Below, one piece after another: positions 8,821 through 17,888 of a stretch of 64,000 nt of DNA. The stretch spans positions 1 to 64,000 of the forward strand of contig NC_015435.1 in the NCBI RefSeq assembly GCF_000204925.1. Direction: 5' to 3'. Each line of letters begins with the position of its first letter. The stretch's first letter is position 1. This DNA is from Metallosphaera cuprina Ar-4 (GTDB taxonomy: Archaea > Thermoproteota > Thermoprotei_A > Sulfolobales > Sulfolobaceae). The translations under genes and the position numbers were made by a program. The notes beneath the pieces were generated by a model. The model was not told the origin of the DNA and searched no databases. It saw only the letters and a program-made list of their open reading frames with translations.

Positions 8821-9714
8821 ATTTACTATCTAGGACCTGAGGGAAGTTTCTCACACGAAGCTGCCTTAAAGGTAAAGGAAGCATACACAAGTAAGTCTTC
8901 AATATCTGAGATATTTGATGGGGTATCAAAGGGAGCGTTAGGTGTAGTCCCAGTAGAGAACACATTAGAAGGCCCAGTAAACGAGACACTCGTAAGTAAG
9001 TCTTCAATATCTGAGATATTTGATGGGGTATCAAAGGGAGCGTTAGGTGTAGTCCCAGTAGAGAACACATTAGAAGGCCCAGTAAACGAGACACTCGATA
9101 ATCTCTACGCTAGAGATGAGATATATGTAAACAGAAGAATTGATATAAAAATAGACTTGGTATTAGCGGCATCACCTGATGCTAAGAAGGAGTCCATAGA
9201 AAGAGTCTATTCGCATAACCACGCTATACACGAAGCGAAAAGAACCCTATCAAGGCTCGGATTCGTCAATTTCGTCCCAGTAGCTAGCACATCTAAGGCT
9301 GCCCAGTTGGCGTCAGAGGACATTAAATCTGCTGCAGTTTGTTCCAGATTAGCTGCTCAAATTTACGGTTTAAAGATTCTTCATGATAATATTCAAGATG
9401 GATTAAACATTACAAGATTCTTAGTTATATCGAAGGAGCTTAGTGAGAATGGAGAAAGAACTATACTATTATTTACTGTCCCAGATAAACCAGGTTCACT
9501 TTATAAGGTTCTTGAAAAGTTTTATCTTCATAATATTAATTTATCAATGATATATTCTAGACCGACTAGGAAAATTCCTTGGAACTATTACTTTTATCTA
9601 GAGTACGAAGGAGATATGATGTCATCAAAACATTCAGGACTACTTAACGAATTACGCCAAGCTACACAGGAACTGAAACCAAAGGGTAGCTATACCTTTC
9701 TAAATCCTACATGA
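8821..9714 (+). CDS. pheA: prephenate dehydratase, lacking a start codon and carrying an internal duplication
   Basis: Would convert prephenate to phenylpyruvate for phenylalanine synthesis. The frame reads YYLGPEGSFSHEAA, GVVPVENT, NITRFLVI (catalytic TRF) and an ACT domain with PDKPGSLYKVL and SRP, all family landmarks. Two abnormalities are visible. First, residues 24-58 are repeated exactly as 59-93 by a 105-base in-frame tandem duplication, giving about 297 residues instead of about 262. Second, the open frame (from 8767) has no ATG, GTG or TTG before the conserved N-terminus. An ATG at 8816 is out of frame by one base: inserting one A after GAA would give M-E-I-Y-Y-L-G. The gene is either broken, started at a non-standard ATT, or misassembled. 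TTG at 9157 is the first in-frame standard start and would lose the catalytic domain's first lobe. Confidence 0.68.
   Translation: MYYLGPEGSFSHEAALKVKEAYTSKSSISEIFDGVSKGALGVVPVENTLEGPVNETLVSKSSISEIFDGVSKGALGVVPVENTLEGPVNETLDNLYARDEIYVNRRIDIKIDLVLAASPDAKKESIERVYSHNHAIHEAKRTLSRLGFVNFVPVASTSKAAQLASEDIKSAAVCSRLAAQIYGLKILHDNIQDGLNITRFLVISKELSENGERTILLFTVPDKPGSLYKVLEKFYLHNINLSMIYSRPTRKIPWNYYFYLEYEGDMMSSKHSGLLNELRQATQELKPKGSYTFLNPT
8889..9097 (+). repeat. perfect tandem duplication inside pheA
   Basis: Bases 8889-8992 and 8994-9097 are identical over 104 bases and are separated by a single T, giving a period of 105 bases, exactly 35 codons. The copy contains the GVVPVENTLEGPV motif of the prephenate dehydratase domain. 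Complete identity, including third codon positions, implies a very recent event or an assembly error. Confidence 0.97.
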
Positions 9715-10675
9715 CTATCCCTGGCTTTAGATTATCTAAGCTATAGAGCAACATGTAGCTTTTAGCGCCAGTTACTCTTAGAGCCTTAGCAGATGCTTCT
9801 CTTATAACGCTTTTATCCTTTCCGTGTAACATACAATAGCACAGATAGTCCCAAGGCTTATCGCTTTCCCTAAGAACTACGTGAGTTGCCTCGTTTAAAT
9901 TTTCAGCTATATTATTGCAAGCAACTTCAAAGCTATCTGTGTTAATTAGTAGCATTGCGTTCTCAGTTATTCCAACTTTATCGCCGTTAATCGTCGCGCC
10001 GTAATCCTTGATTACATGTTTTTTCCTTAGATCTGAAATTAGTTCCACAAGATCTCCCTCTTTGTAACCGAACCTTTCTGCTATAGATTTGAAAGGTCTT
10101 TCTGTTATAGGAAGAGGATAAGATAGAGATTTCAAGAGCTCCATGTTTAAACCAAGCTCGTCTGCTGTAGGGATCCTATCTGGAGGCATCTCAGCTTTAC
10201 TCCACGATATTCCTCTTATAATATCGTATTTCACACTTAATTTAAGGTTCTTCTTAGAGAAGAGAATTATATAATCGTTTGTATTTACATTTTCCATCAA
10301 ATACCTAACTTCCTTCTCAAGGGCCTCCCTATTTTGAGCCTTAATCACATACCAAACGTTGTATCTAGGATGATTTCTAATGTAGTTATGAGTTAACTCT
10401 CGTATATGAAGCGCTTCCCTTCGAAATTTATCTAATTGATCCAGAGGGATTGATGCAGCGACAAGAGCACCTTCCATGCCTTTAACTCTAAAATTGACGT
10501 ACATTCCAAGCCTCTTTATTACTTCTAAGTCGATTAGGTTTTTTATCTCCCTGAGTGTATCGTGAAGGCTTAGCTTAGTTCTATCCGCAATAACATTAAA
10601 AGGTGTTTCATCAACAGGGAAATTATATTGAAGTTCCATGACGAGATTTTTCTGGACGTCACTTAAGGAAATCAT
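9707..10675 (-). CDS. ahbAB: siroheme decarboxylase, AhbA-AhbB fusion
   Basis: Two consecutive Lrp/AsnC-like units in one 322-residue chain (about 1-150 and 165-322). Each starts with a winged-helix region and ends in the decarboxylase signature: THNYIRNHPRYNVWYV in the first unit and THVVLRESDKPWDYLCYCMLHG in the second. These match AhbA and AhbB, the pair that removes two acetate carboxyls from siroheme to give didecarboxysiroheme in the alternative haem pathway. In the bacterial and methanogen systems I know, the two are separate subunits; here they are fused. It overlaps the end of pheA by 8 bases tail to tail. A plain transcription regulator is the less likely reading. Confidence 0.8.
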   Translation of the reverse strand: MISLSDVQKNLVMELQYNFPVDETPFNVIADRTKLSLHDTLREIKNLIDLEVIKRLGMYVNFRVKGMEGALVAASIPLDQLDKFRREALHIRELTHNYIRNHPRYNVWYVIKAQNREALEKEVRYLMENVNTNDYIILFSKKNLKLSVKYDIIRGISWSKAEMPPDRIPTADELGLNMELLKSLSYPLPITERPFKSIAERFGYKEGDLVELISDLRKKHVIKDYGATINGDKVGITENAMLLINTDSFEVACNNIAENLNEATHVVLRESDKPWDYLCYCMLHGKDKSVIREASAKALRVTGAKSYMLLYSLDNLKPGIVM

Positions 10676-10708
10676 GTGTATAAAAGATCCTTGAAAGATT
10701 AAAAATAG

Positions 10709-12130
10709 TTATACATTATAGTCTATTCCTAGCTTGTTTAGAATACCCCTAGCTGCTAGCACTCCAGTAGCTGCTGCAATATTTATCCCTCTAGATAGGC
10801 CAGCTCCGTCTCCCGCAGCGTATAAGTTATCAACCACAGTTTCCATGTTACTATCCACTATTGCTCTCATGCTGTAATACTTTATCTCTGGGGCGTATAG
10901 TAGGGTGTTAGACGAGTAAATCCCCGAAGCCATATTATCTAGCCTTTCTAAACCTTCAATAAGATCGGTGACAACTCTGTAAGGCAACCCCATACTTATA
11001 TCTCCGGGCGTTACATCCTTTAGAGTAGGTTTAACCGTAGATCTACTTATTCTTTCCCAAGTACTTCTTCTACCTTTTTCAAAGTCTATCAATCTCTGAA
11101 GTATAGGCTTCTCTCCGCCTAATCTAGTCATCAACCTAGCTACGCTCTTTCCATACTCTATAGTATCTTCTAAGGGATCTGAAAGCTTAACCGTAGCTAA
11201 GAATGCAAAGTTCGTATTGTTGCTCTTTTTATCAACGTAAGTCTCTCCGTTAACTCCTATAGTTCCATCATCATAAACCTCTTTCATTATAAAGCCTCCT
11301 GGATTTACGCAAAATGTTCTAACCTTATCATCATATTTCCTGGTGTACATTATGACCTTAGGATCCCAAACAGCACTTGTTAAGTCCTCCATTACAAATG
11401 ACTCCATCTCTACTCTAACGCCTATATCCAGAGGTCCAGATACCATATCAACTCCTAGTCTCTTAGCCTGATCGTAAAACCATTTAGCCCCCGATCTTCC
11501 TGGTGCTACGAGAACAGTCCTAGCCTCTATTTCGCCTTTAGTCGTCTTTATATTGAAAGAGGTTCCTCTCTTCTCTATCTGATTAACTTCAGTAAGTTCA
11601 GATATCTTTATTCCACTTTTTTCTACATAATTAGTTAAATTTTCTATTACTAAAGGGCTCTTGTCTGTGCCAATATGCCTTTGCACAATAGGTACGAATT
11701 CAGCTCCTACTTTAGCAGCCTTTCTTTGAACTTCCTTTACTCTTTCCTCATTAGGTCTAAATAGTCTATCTTTAGGAGCACCGAACTTAACGAAAACCTC
11801 ATCTATATAATTGACCATCTCCTGAGCTCTCTCCCAGCTTCTCATAATCTCATGGAGTTCTCCTCCTATGTCGGGTCTCAAGTTTATTATCCCACTACTA
11901 AATGTACCAGCTCCACCCAATCCATAGTTAATGTGACATGGAGTGCAGAAAGTACATTTCTCTTTTGGAGTAAGTAGAGGACAACTCCTTCTAGAAGCTT
12001 TTACACCTTTATCGATTAGAATAACTTTAAGCTCTCCGTCTTTTTGCATCGCGTTACTCATTTCATACGCCGCAAAAAGTCCAGCAGGTCCTCCACCAAT
12101 AATTGCCACATCGTAATCCATTTTACTCAC
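10709..12130 (-). CDS. FAD-dependent dehydrogenase (COG2509-like)
   Basis: A 473-residue flavoprotein with an N-terminal dinucleotide fold [16 protein letters not shown] (residues 8-23), a C-terminal flavin motif [22 protein letters not shown], and a cysteine cluster [17 protein letters not shown] near residue 50 that could bind metal or be redox active. The substrate is not known. Its start overlaps the end of purA by 8 bases, so it is probably expressed with the purine gene. The cysteine cluster followed by [11 protein letters not shown] is characteristic of this uncharacterised family. Confidence 0.8.
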   Translation of the reverse strand: MSKMDYDVAIIGGGPAGLFAAYEMSNAMQKDGELKVILIDKGVKASRRSCPLLTPKEKCTFCTPCHINYGLGGAGTFSSGIINLRPDIGGELHEIMRSWERAQEMVNYIDEVFVKFGAPKDRLFRPNEERVKEVQRKAAKVGAEFVPIVQRHIGTDKSPLVIENLTNYVEKSGIKISELTEVNQIEKRGTSFNIKTTKGEIEARTVLVAPGRSGAKWFYDQAKRLGVDMVSGPLDIGVRVEMESFVMEDLTSAVWDPKVIMYTRKYDDKVRTFCVNPGGFIMKEVYDDGTIGVNGETYVDKKSNNTNFAFLATVKLSDPLEDTIEYGKSVARLMTRLGGEKPILQRLIDFEKGRRSTWERISRSTVKPTLKDVTPGDISMGLPYRVVTDLIEGLERLDNMASGIYSSNTLLYAPEIKYYSMRAIVDSNMETVVDNLYAAGDGAGLSRGINIAAATGVLAARGILNKLGIDYNV

Positions 12131-13136
12131 CTATTTTCTCGCTCCTTAAATCAATGATGTCCATAGAGTCCTCTCCAGTACCTATGAGAGTTATTGGAAC
12201 CTTTAGTTCATCCTCTAGATTTTCTATCCATTGTTTTGCATTGTATGGTAACTTAGAGTAGTCTCTAACTCCCTTAGCATCCTTAAATGCCGAATCTAAC
12301 TTGGTTATTGCAACTTGAGTGGCCGAACTGAATTTGATCGCTCTTTTAGCTAGGTTCACATTGAACGGAGCTACCCTTCTAATTCGTCCAGTTACCGTCC
12401 CAGTCTCTAAAATTCCCATTTCCTTAGCTTTATCCAGGGGTAACTCGTTTTCAAGATAGCCTTCACCTACCCTCGTAACAAAGGATTTGAAAATTATTAT
12501 TACCTGATCGACGTATTTAGGTCCAACTCCAATTTCACTTAATATTCCGCCTGCCGTCGTGTTTCTGCTTGTTACAAAAGGATATTCCCCATGATATAGA
12601 CTCAAAAACGTCCCTTGAGTACCTTCAGCTAAAACCCTTTCTCCTCTCTCTATTTTGTCTAATATCATTTCGGGAACGTTTACGATGAGTTTTTCTAATT
12701 CAGGAAAGTCTTTAGCCAGTCTAAGTTTTCTGAGAACTCTTTTAGCTTCAGCAATACCCACGCCTTGACCGGTACTTCCTATAACTTTCATTATGTACTC
12801 GTCATTTCTCTCTTCTACGATTTCTTGTTCAGTAATTATTCCAACATGTGGATCGATAAATGTTCTTCCCAATGAATTGGTTTCTTTAATCTCTTTTTCA
12901 AGCTGAGTTAGGCTAGTTAAAGCTCCGGGTCCTAAGGCTAACTTTACCTCTGGATTAACGAACGCCGAGGGTATTATTCTAATTTTCCAGGTCTTTCCAG
13001 AATATGAAACTGTATGACCTGCATTTATTGAACCAGTTCTTACGGCCAGGTTATACTTTCCCTTCAAACCTAAGTAAGAAGCTATCTTACCCTTACCTTC
13101 ATCACCGTAGAAACCTCCTACCAGAATATCTAGCAT
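12123..13136 (-). CDS. purA: adenylosuccinate synthetase
   Basis: Links aspartate to IMP using GTP, the first step to AMP. The 337 residues begin [17 protein letters not shown], the GTP-binding loop, followed by [14 protein letters not shown] and the conserved TSRNTTAGG and [11 protein letters not shown] segments. Archaeal PurA is short, near 340 residues, so I take the ATG at 13136. It is preceded at five bases by GGTG on the coding strand; a longer open frame to 13199 adds 21 unconserved residues. The purP pair and purB lie close by, forming a purine cluster. Confidence 0.93.
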   Translation of the reverse strand: MLDILVGGFYGDEGKGKIASYLGLKGKYNLAVRTGSINAGHTVSYSGKTWKIRIIPSAFVNPEVKLALGPGALTSLTQLEKEIKETNSLGRTFIDPHVGIITEQEIVEERNDEYIMKVIGSTGQGVGIAEAKRVLRKLRLAKDFPELEKLIVNVPEMILDKIERGERVLAEGTQGTFLSLYHGEYPFVTSRNTTAGGILSEIGVGPKYVDQVIIIFKSFVTRVGEGYLENELPLDKAKEMGILETGTVTGRIRRVAPFNVNLAKRAIKFSSATQVAITKLDSAFKDAKGVRDYSKLPYNAKQWIENLEDELKVPITLIGTGEDSMDIIDLRSEKIGE

Positions 13137-13291
13137 TAAGCACCGTTTTGAGTAATGTTTTTGCATGGTATAAAAACCTTGACTTACGTTATCTATCATT
13201 ATAAATCTAACTTCTTTCCTGGATCAATATTATAACTAAATTAGCTAACCTTGGCTAGTTGATAATTATAGATCAAATCATAAATATTCCA

Positions 13292-14338
13292 TTAACTTGT
13301 AATTATATCAATTTCTTTCTTTGTTATAGCCTCTTTAATCTCTATTGCAATTCTTCTTCCGAGGCTAATGGGCTTACCAAAGTATAGCTTAGAGTACTGA
13401 CTACCAATCCCCATATATGCGTTAGTACCTCCACCTATTCTAGGCGCTACGTCAAACACTACAATCTCTAGGTCTGGAGTTACAGCAAGCTGTAAGGTAA
13501 AAGGCCCTATTATACCTCCTTTTTCAAGTTTCTCCGCAGAATCTGTAAAGGAGTATCCAGCCTCAAATAGTTTCTCTAGCATGCTCTCCCTTATGGTAGC
13601 AGGTTCGTGACCTACTTCTATTAATCTTGGATACCTGTTAAGTTTGAGTTGTATTTCTGAGGGTAGTCTGTAAAAAGAGTCCCAGTCACTTTGTATTCTT
13701 CTATCAACACTAATTATTTCTACTCTATTGAATACTATAGAATTAAAATAATTGATATTGAAATACGCTCCAAATATAAATTCCTCAATTACCATGTTTT
13801 TAATTCCTTGTTCATCAATCACTCCGTCCTTTAGAAGTCTAGATATTTTCTCTTCAAAGTCTTTTCTATCTGAAGCAAAGAAAAACCCTCTTTCAACTCT
13901 CCTCCTAGCTTCAGGCATTTTTACAATGACTGGTCCATCAACCTCATCTGGCTTCATCGTCTTCGGCCTCTTTATCCGCGCTTCATCTAATATCCTGTAA
14001 TAGTTCTTTTCGCCCGTCCTTTCTTCCCATCTTAGAATATTTTTATTTCCAAAAAATTTCACTTTCATAGCTTCTATCGCATCGTAACCTAGATACACCG
14101 CCATACTTCTGTTCGGTACTATCAGCGTTTCTTGTTCTATCAGCGTTTCTTGTATCTTTTCATCAATCATTTCTTTGAAGTCATTTAAAACTAGACAGGT
14201 ATCTACTATTCTCTTGAACTCTCTATAAGGTCTATCTCTCCCTTTCTTACATAACGCTACAGTATAGAACCCCTCGTCTTTAGCTCCATCGAAAACATCT
14301 AGTGCTGAGTGACTAGCTAACGCACCAATCTTGATCAC
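13292..14338 (-). CDS. purP: FAICAR synthetase PurP, copy 1
   Basis: ATP-grasp enzyme that formylates AICAR with formate in archaeal purine synthesis. The 348 residues show [20 protein letters not shown] at the N-terminus, an ATP-grasp core with [17 protein letters not shown], and C-terminal [16 protein letters not shown] and [11 protein letters not shown]. It overlaps the second copy by 4 bases, in one leftward unit. A short tandem repeat (14119-14153) duplicates six residues ([12 protein letters not shown]), which the neighbouring copy lacks. Two PurP paralogues are known in several archaea; which one is the catalytic enzyme is not settled by the sequence. Confidence 0.88.
   Translation of the reverse strand: MIKIGALASHSALDVFDGAKDEGFYTVALCKKGRDRPYREFKRIVDTCLVLNDFKEMIDEKIQETLIEQETLIVPNRSMAVYLGYDAIEAMKVKFFGNKNILRWEERTGEKNYYRILDEARIKRPKTMKPDEVDGPVIVKMPEARRRVERGFFFASDRKDFEEKISRLLKDGVIDEQGIKNMVIEEFIFGAYFNINYFNSIVFNRVEIISVDRRIQSDWDSFYRLPSEIQLKLNRYPRLIEVGHEPATIRESMLEKLFEAGYSFTDSAEKLEKGGIIGPFTLQLAVTPDLEIVVFDVAPRIGGGTNAYMGIGSQYSKLYFGKPISLGRRIAIEIKEAITKKEIDIITS
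14119..14153 (-). repeat. 18-base tandem repeat in purP copy 1
   Basis: Bases 14119-14135 and 14137-14153 are identical 17-mers with a period of 18 bases. The repeat encodes [12 protein letters not shown] and keeps the frame. Confidence 0.93.
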
Positions 14339-15333
14339 GTTACCACGTCCTCTATTTTCCCTTTTTGAATTGCAAGGTTTATTTCTCTTGCTATTCTTCT
14401 GCCAACGCTCATCGGTTCGTTCCAGTAAAGCCAGCTATATGGGCTCCCGTTTACGTAGATATTTGTACCTGCTACTATTCTTCCAGAAAATTCAAATACT
14501 ATTATATCAAGCTGATCTGTTACAATCGACTCTAAGCAGAATGGCCCAATCACACCGGGCGAAACCACATTCCTGGTAGTTTTTATAAAATTTTCTGCAT
14601 ATTCAAACGCAAGTGGAAGTATGCTCTCTCTTGCCACCGCTGGAATGTTCCCCGCTACTACAAAAGTAGGATCTGCCTTTATATCGCCCGGCAACCTTCT
14701 CAACCCGTCCACATTAGTTTCGTATCTGATGTCTATTCCTGTGAGCTCAACCCGTTGTAACATTGGACTGTAGAAAAATTGAAAATACATAGGTATCCCT
14801 ATTATATATTCTTGAATAATTAATTCGTCTTCGTTTTGTATCATTTTTTTATCTAGAAGTTGTTTTATTCCCTCTTTCACCTCTTTCTTTGTTCTTGCAG
14901 TAAAATATCCTCTCCCACCTTTAGCTCCTGGAAGCTTCACTATTACCAGCCTGTCGACATCCTCAGGTCTCTCAAATCTAGTTGGGGTTTTTATATTGCT
15001 CATTTCTAGAAGTTTCATTTTTTTAACTTGGTTAGATTCCCAAGGGAACAGATTTCTGTTTCCAAAAATAGGTAACTTAATTTTTGAAACTCTTTCTATC
15101 CCAACGTACTCTATCAGACTTCCATGGGGTATAAAAATGGCGTCTTGTAAAGAGTTGAGGAGGTTTATGGCTTCCTCTTCATTCTTGTAAACGAGGAAAT
15201 TGTCAATAAATCCAAACCGTCTGTAGAAATTTTCCCTAGTCTGACTACTTAAAATAGCTGTCCTAAATCCCTCCATTTTAGCTCCGTGAAGAATTTGGAG
15301 AGAAGAATGACTAGCTAGGGTAGATAGTATCAT
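14335..15333 (-). CDS. purP: FAICAR synthetase PurP, copy 2
   Basis: Second PurP-like ATP-grasp protein of 332 residues, first gene of the leftward purP pair. It keeps the family framework: [52 protein letters not shown] and [11 protein letters not shown]. The C-terminal segment differs from copy 1 ([11 protein letters not shown] against [11 protein letters not shown]), so the two have probably divided function or form mixed oligomers. The start ATG lies 53 bases from the divergent purB start; a symmetric TTTAAA between them could serve both genes. Confidence 0.88.
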   Translation of the reverse strand: MILSTLASHSSLQILHGAKMEGFRTAILSSQTRENFYRRFGFIDNFLVYKNEEEAINLLNSLQDAIFIPHGSLIEYVGIERVSKIKLPIFGNRNLFPWESNQVKKMKLLEMSNIKTPTRFERPEDVDRLVIVKLPGAKGGRGYFTARTKKEVKEGIKQLLDKKMIQNEDELIIQEYIIGIPMYFQFFYSPMLQRVELTGIDIRYETNVDGLRRLPGDIKADPTFVVAGNIPAVARESILPLAFEYAENFIKTTRNVVSPGVIGPFCLESIVTDQLDIIVFEFSGRIVAGTNIYVNGSPYSWLYWNEPMSVGRRIAREINLAIQKGKIEDVVT

Positions 15334-15357
15334 CCTGAGATCTAAATAAGAAACGTA

Positions 15358-15366
15358 CTTTTAAAC
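15358..15366. promoter_or_regulatory. shared TATA element for purP copy 2 and purB
   Basis: The symmetric TTTAAA at 15360-15365 is centred about 25 bases before the purB ATG on one side and about 29 before the purP ATG on the other, within a 53-base divergent spacer. No second convincing TATA box is visible at the right distance for the leftward gene. Confidence 0.45.
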
Positions 15367-15386
15367 TTCCTTGAATCCCTTTACAC

Positions 15387-16757
15387 ATGGATGTAATTTG
15401 TCCAATAGACTGGAGATACGGTAGCAAAGAAATGAGAGAGATCTTTTCCAGAGAGGGGATAATGAATTATAGGATTAAAGTAGAATTAGCATTATTAAAC
15501 GCATTAAAGACGCTAGGCTACCTATCAGAACAAGATCTGGAAAAAGTCAAAAATGTTTCAGCATTAATTACACCTGAAGAAGTGGACAAATTAGAAGAAA
15601 AACTCGGACATGACGTAATGGCCCTAGTTGTATCCATGGCTGAAAAGGCTGGGGATGCGGGCAAATTAATACACTTCGGTGCCACTAGCTACGACATTGT
15701 AGACACAGCTTACGCTTTGATGTTTAAAGACGCTTTAAATATTATTAAAAGGAAGTTAATTAACTCTTTAGAAAAACTTAAAGAATTCAGTATTAAATAC
15801 GAGAATCAACTAATGGTAGGTAGAACGCATGGTCAACACGCAGTTCCTACAACTTTAGGCTTTAAGTTTGCGAATTATCTATATGAACTCACAAGATCTC
15901 TAGAGAGATTGTTAGAAGCTGAGAATAGAGTTGTACTAGGTAAGATAAGCGGTGCTGTTGGTACAATGGCAGCGTGGGGTAAGGATGGGCTAAAAATAGA
16001 GGAGTTAGTTATGAAGGAGTTGGGGCTGAAACCGCACGCTATATCAACTCAGGTAGCTCCAAGGGACGGTTTTGCTGAACTAATAAGCGACCTAGCTATA
16101 ATGGGTTCATCTATGGACAGGTTCTCAATTGAGGTTAGAGAGCTTATGAGACCAGAAATTGGTGAGGTTGCTGAAGGTGTAGGGAACAGAGTAGGAAGTA
16201 GCACAATGCCTCATAAAGAAAATCCAGTTACTGCAGAAAAAATTGGCGGGCTAGCCAAAGTGCTCAGAGGGTTAGTTCTATCAGAGATGGAAAATATCCC
16301 GTTATGGCACGAGAGAGATCTGACAAACAGTTCTAGCGAGAGATTCATAATTTCTCATGCTTTCCTTATTATTGATGAAATGATTGATAGTTTCAACGAG
16401 TTATTGAGTAACTTAAGGATAAATCCAGAATCAATGCACAGGAACCTAGAGCTAAGTAAGGGTCTAAACATGGCGGAAAGTCTAATGATAAATCTAACAT
16501 TAAAGGGATTACCTAGACATAAGGCGCATGAAATAGTCAGTAGAATATCTAGAGAGGCGAGGAGAAGTGGCAAGTCCTTATTTGAAACAGCAATTAACGA
16601 TGAGACTGTGATGAGTATCTTAACAGTGGATGAAATAAGAAGAGCGTTAGATCCACTAAGATATTTGGGAGAGTATAGAGAATTGATACATAGGTCCATA
16701 AAGGCCTATGAACATGCTTTAAAGAGAGCTAACGAAATCAAAACAGTAACAGATTAA
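15387..16757 (+). CDS. purB: adenylosuccinate lyase
   Basis: Cleaves adenylosuccinate to AMP and also SAICAR to AICAR; member of the fumarase/aspartase superfamily. In 456 residues: [26 protein letters not shown] with the catalytic His, and the superfamily signature [17 protein letters not shown]. It is divergent from the purP pair and probably leaderless. A TTAAAA box overlapping its stop codon belongs to the tRNA-Thr gene that follows. Confidence 0.96.
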   Translation: MDVICPIDWRYGSKEMREIFSREGIMNYRIKVELALLNALKTLGYLSEQDLEKVKNVSALITPEEVDKLEEKLGHDVMALVVSMAEKAGDAGKLIHFGATSYDIVDTAYALMFKDALNIIKRKLINSLEKLKEFSIKYENQLMVGRTHGQHAVPTTLGFKFANYLYELTRSLERLLEAENRVVLGKISGAVGTMAAWGKDGLKIEELVMKELGLKPHAISTQVAPRDGFAELISDLAIMGSSMDRFSIEVRELMRPEIGEVAEGVGNRVGSSTMPHKENPVTAEKIGGLAKVLRGLVLSEMENIPLWHERDLTNSSSERFIISHAFLIIDEMIDSFNELLSNLRINPESMHRNLELSKGLNMAESLMINLTLKGLPRHKAHEIVSRISREARRSGKSLFETAINDETVMSILTVDEIRRALDPLRYLGEYRELIHRSIKAYEHALKRANEIKTVTD

Positions 16758-16760
16758 AAG
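16753..16760 (+). promoter_or_regulatory. TATA box of tRNA-Thr gene
   Basis: ATTAAAAG centred about 27 bases before the first base of the tRNA, overlapping the purB stop codon. The distance fits transcription starting at tRNA position 1. Confidence 0.5.
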
Positions 16761-16782
16761 GCCTGAACTTGATATCTTTTAG

Positions 16783-16869
<87 letters not shown>

Positions 16870-16882
16870 CGTGGTGATTACT

Positions 16883-17821
16883 GTGAAATTAAAAGAGATA
16901 GGGGAGCACAGATTCATAACAGATGTCTTATCCAAATACGTTAAATCTGAGGTTAAGTTGGACGTTTACTCTGAAGATAACGTTGTCTTAAAGATTGACG
17001 GTTTCCCTTTAACATATACCCTACCTTTTATAGACTTTTATGATATAGGTTGGAAATCCGTGATAGCTGTAATGAGCGATATGCTATCTTATGGAGCTAA
17101 ACCTCGCGTTGTTCTGTCCTCCTTTGGATTGGATCCAGACACAGATCTAACTCAGGCTGAGATGCTGGTTAGAGGGATTAGCGACGCTTCAAGCTACTAT
17201 CAAATTATTTATGGTGGGGGGGATACAAACTCCTCTAAAGAAGGATGGGTAGATATAGCTTCTTGGGGAACCCGAATCTGCGAAAAAAGGCCTAACAGTG
17301 AACCCGGTGATCTGGTCTACATCACAGGAGAGATAGGATATACTACAGGGGTATTTATGTGGTATAACTCTAAAGGGAACATTCCACTCAAGTACGAGGC
17401 AATGATAAAGCTCAAACACCCAGTTGTAAACAGAGGTCTAATTAGGGCTCATGAAAAGTTATGTGATTCTATCTCATTAGGCACTGATATAAGCGACGGT
17501 ATCTTAGTTAGTCTCGATAAGATCTCAAAATTGATCAATAATAAGATAAGCCTGGAACGAGTTCCACTAGCCTATTTTATTACTGACATGATAAATCAGG
17601 GGGTGATATCGTTCGAGGAAGCTTTAAGACAGGGAGGAGAAGAGTATGAAAGTTTGTTTATAGTGAAAAAAGACAAAGAGTCGATGTTTTTAAACGTGAT
17701 GGCAGATAATGGAATAAACTCAATTAAAATTGGAAAAATTGAAAAAGGAGAGCCAGAGGTGTTATTAAATAATATAAAACAGGAAATTCATGGTTGGGAC
17801 AATTTCAAGGGATGGTTTTAG
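16883..17821 (+). CDS. thiL: thiamine-monophosphate kinase
   Basis: Phosphorylates thiamine monophosphate to thiamine diphosphate; PurM/ThiL superfamily. The 312 residues show KLKEIGEHRFI at the N-terminus, the metal-binding GGDTNSS, GTDISDGI, and GGEEYESLF near the end, all in family order. The GTG at 16883 is preceded at four bases by a full GGTGAT, which starts 4 bases after the tRNA-Thr gene. An upstream GTG (16871) is possible but has no binding site. The arrangement means the message is likely released by tRNA 3-prime processing. Confidence 0.88.
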   Translation: MKLKEIGEHRFITDVLSKYVKSEVKLDVYSEDNVVLKIDGFPLTYTLPFIDFYDIGWKSVIAVMSDMLSYGAKPRVVLSSFGLDPDTDLTQAEMLVRGISDASSYYQIIYGGGDTNSSKEGWVDIASWGTRICEKRPNSEPGDLVYITGEIGYTTGVFMWYNSKGNIPLKYEAMIKLKHPVVNRGLIRAHEKLCDSISLGTDISDGILVSLDKISKLINNKISLERVPLAYFITDMINQGVISFEEALRQGGEEYESLFIVKKDKESMFLNVMADNGINSIKIGKIEKGEPEVLLNNIKQEIHGWDNFKGWF

Positions 17822-17850
17822 CCTAATAATCCGATAATTAGGAGAATAGA

Positions 17851-17860
17851 CTTATATATA
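17851..17860 (+). promoter_or_regulatory. TATA box of the tetraether synthase gene
   Basis: CTTATATATA centred about 32 bases before the ATG at 17889, implying a leader of only about 6-8 bases. A purine-rich GGAGAATAGA just upstream is a reasonable BRE. Confidence 0.55.
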
Positions 17861-17888
17861 GTGCTTGCAATGTGATAGATAGATCTTC

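Noticed and set aside
8792-9094. Two overlapping long ORFs on the minus strand with internally repeated protein sequence
   Set aside because: They are antisense to pheA and repetitive only because of the 104-base tandem duplication; no start context or family similarity.
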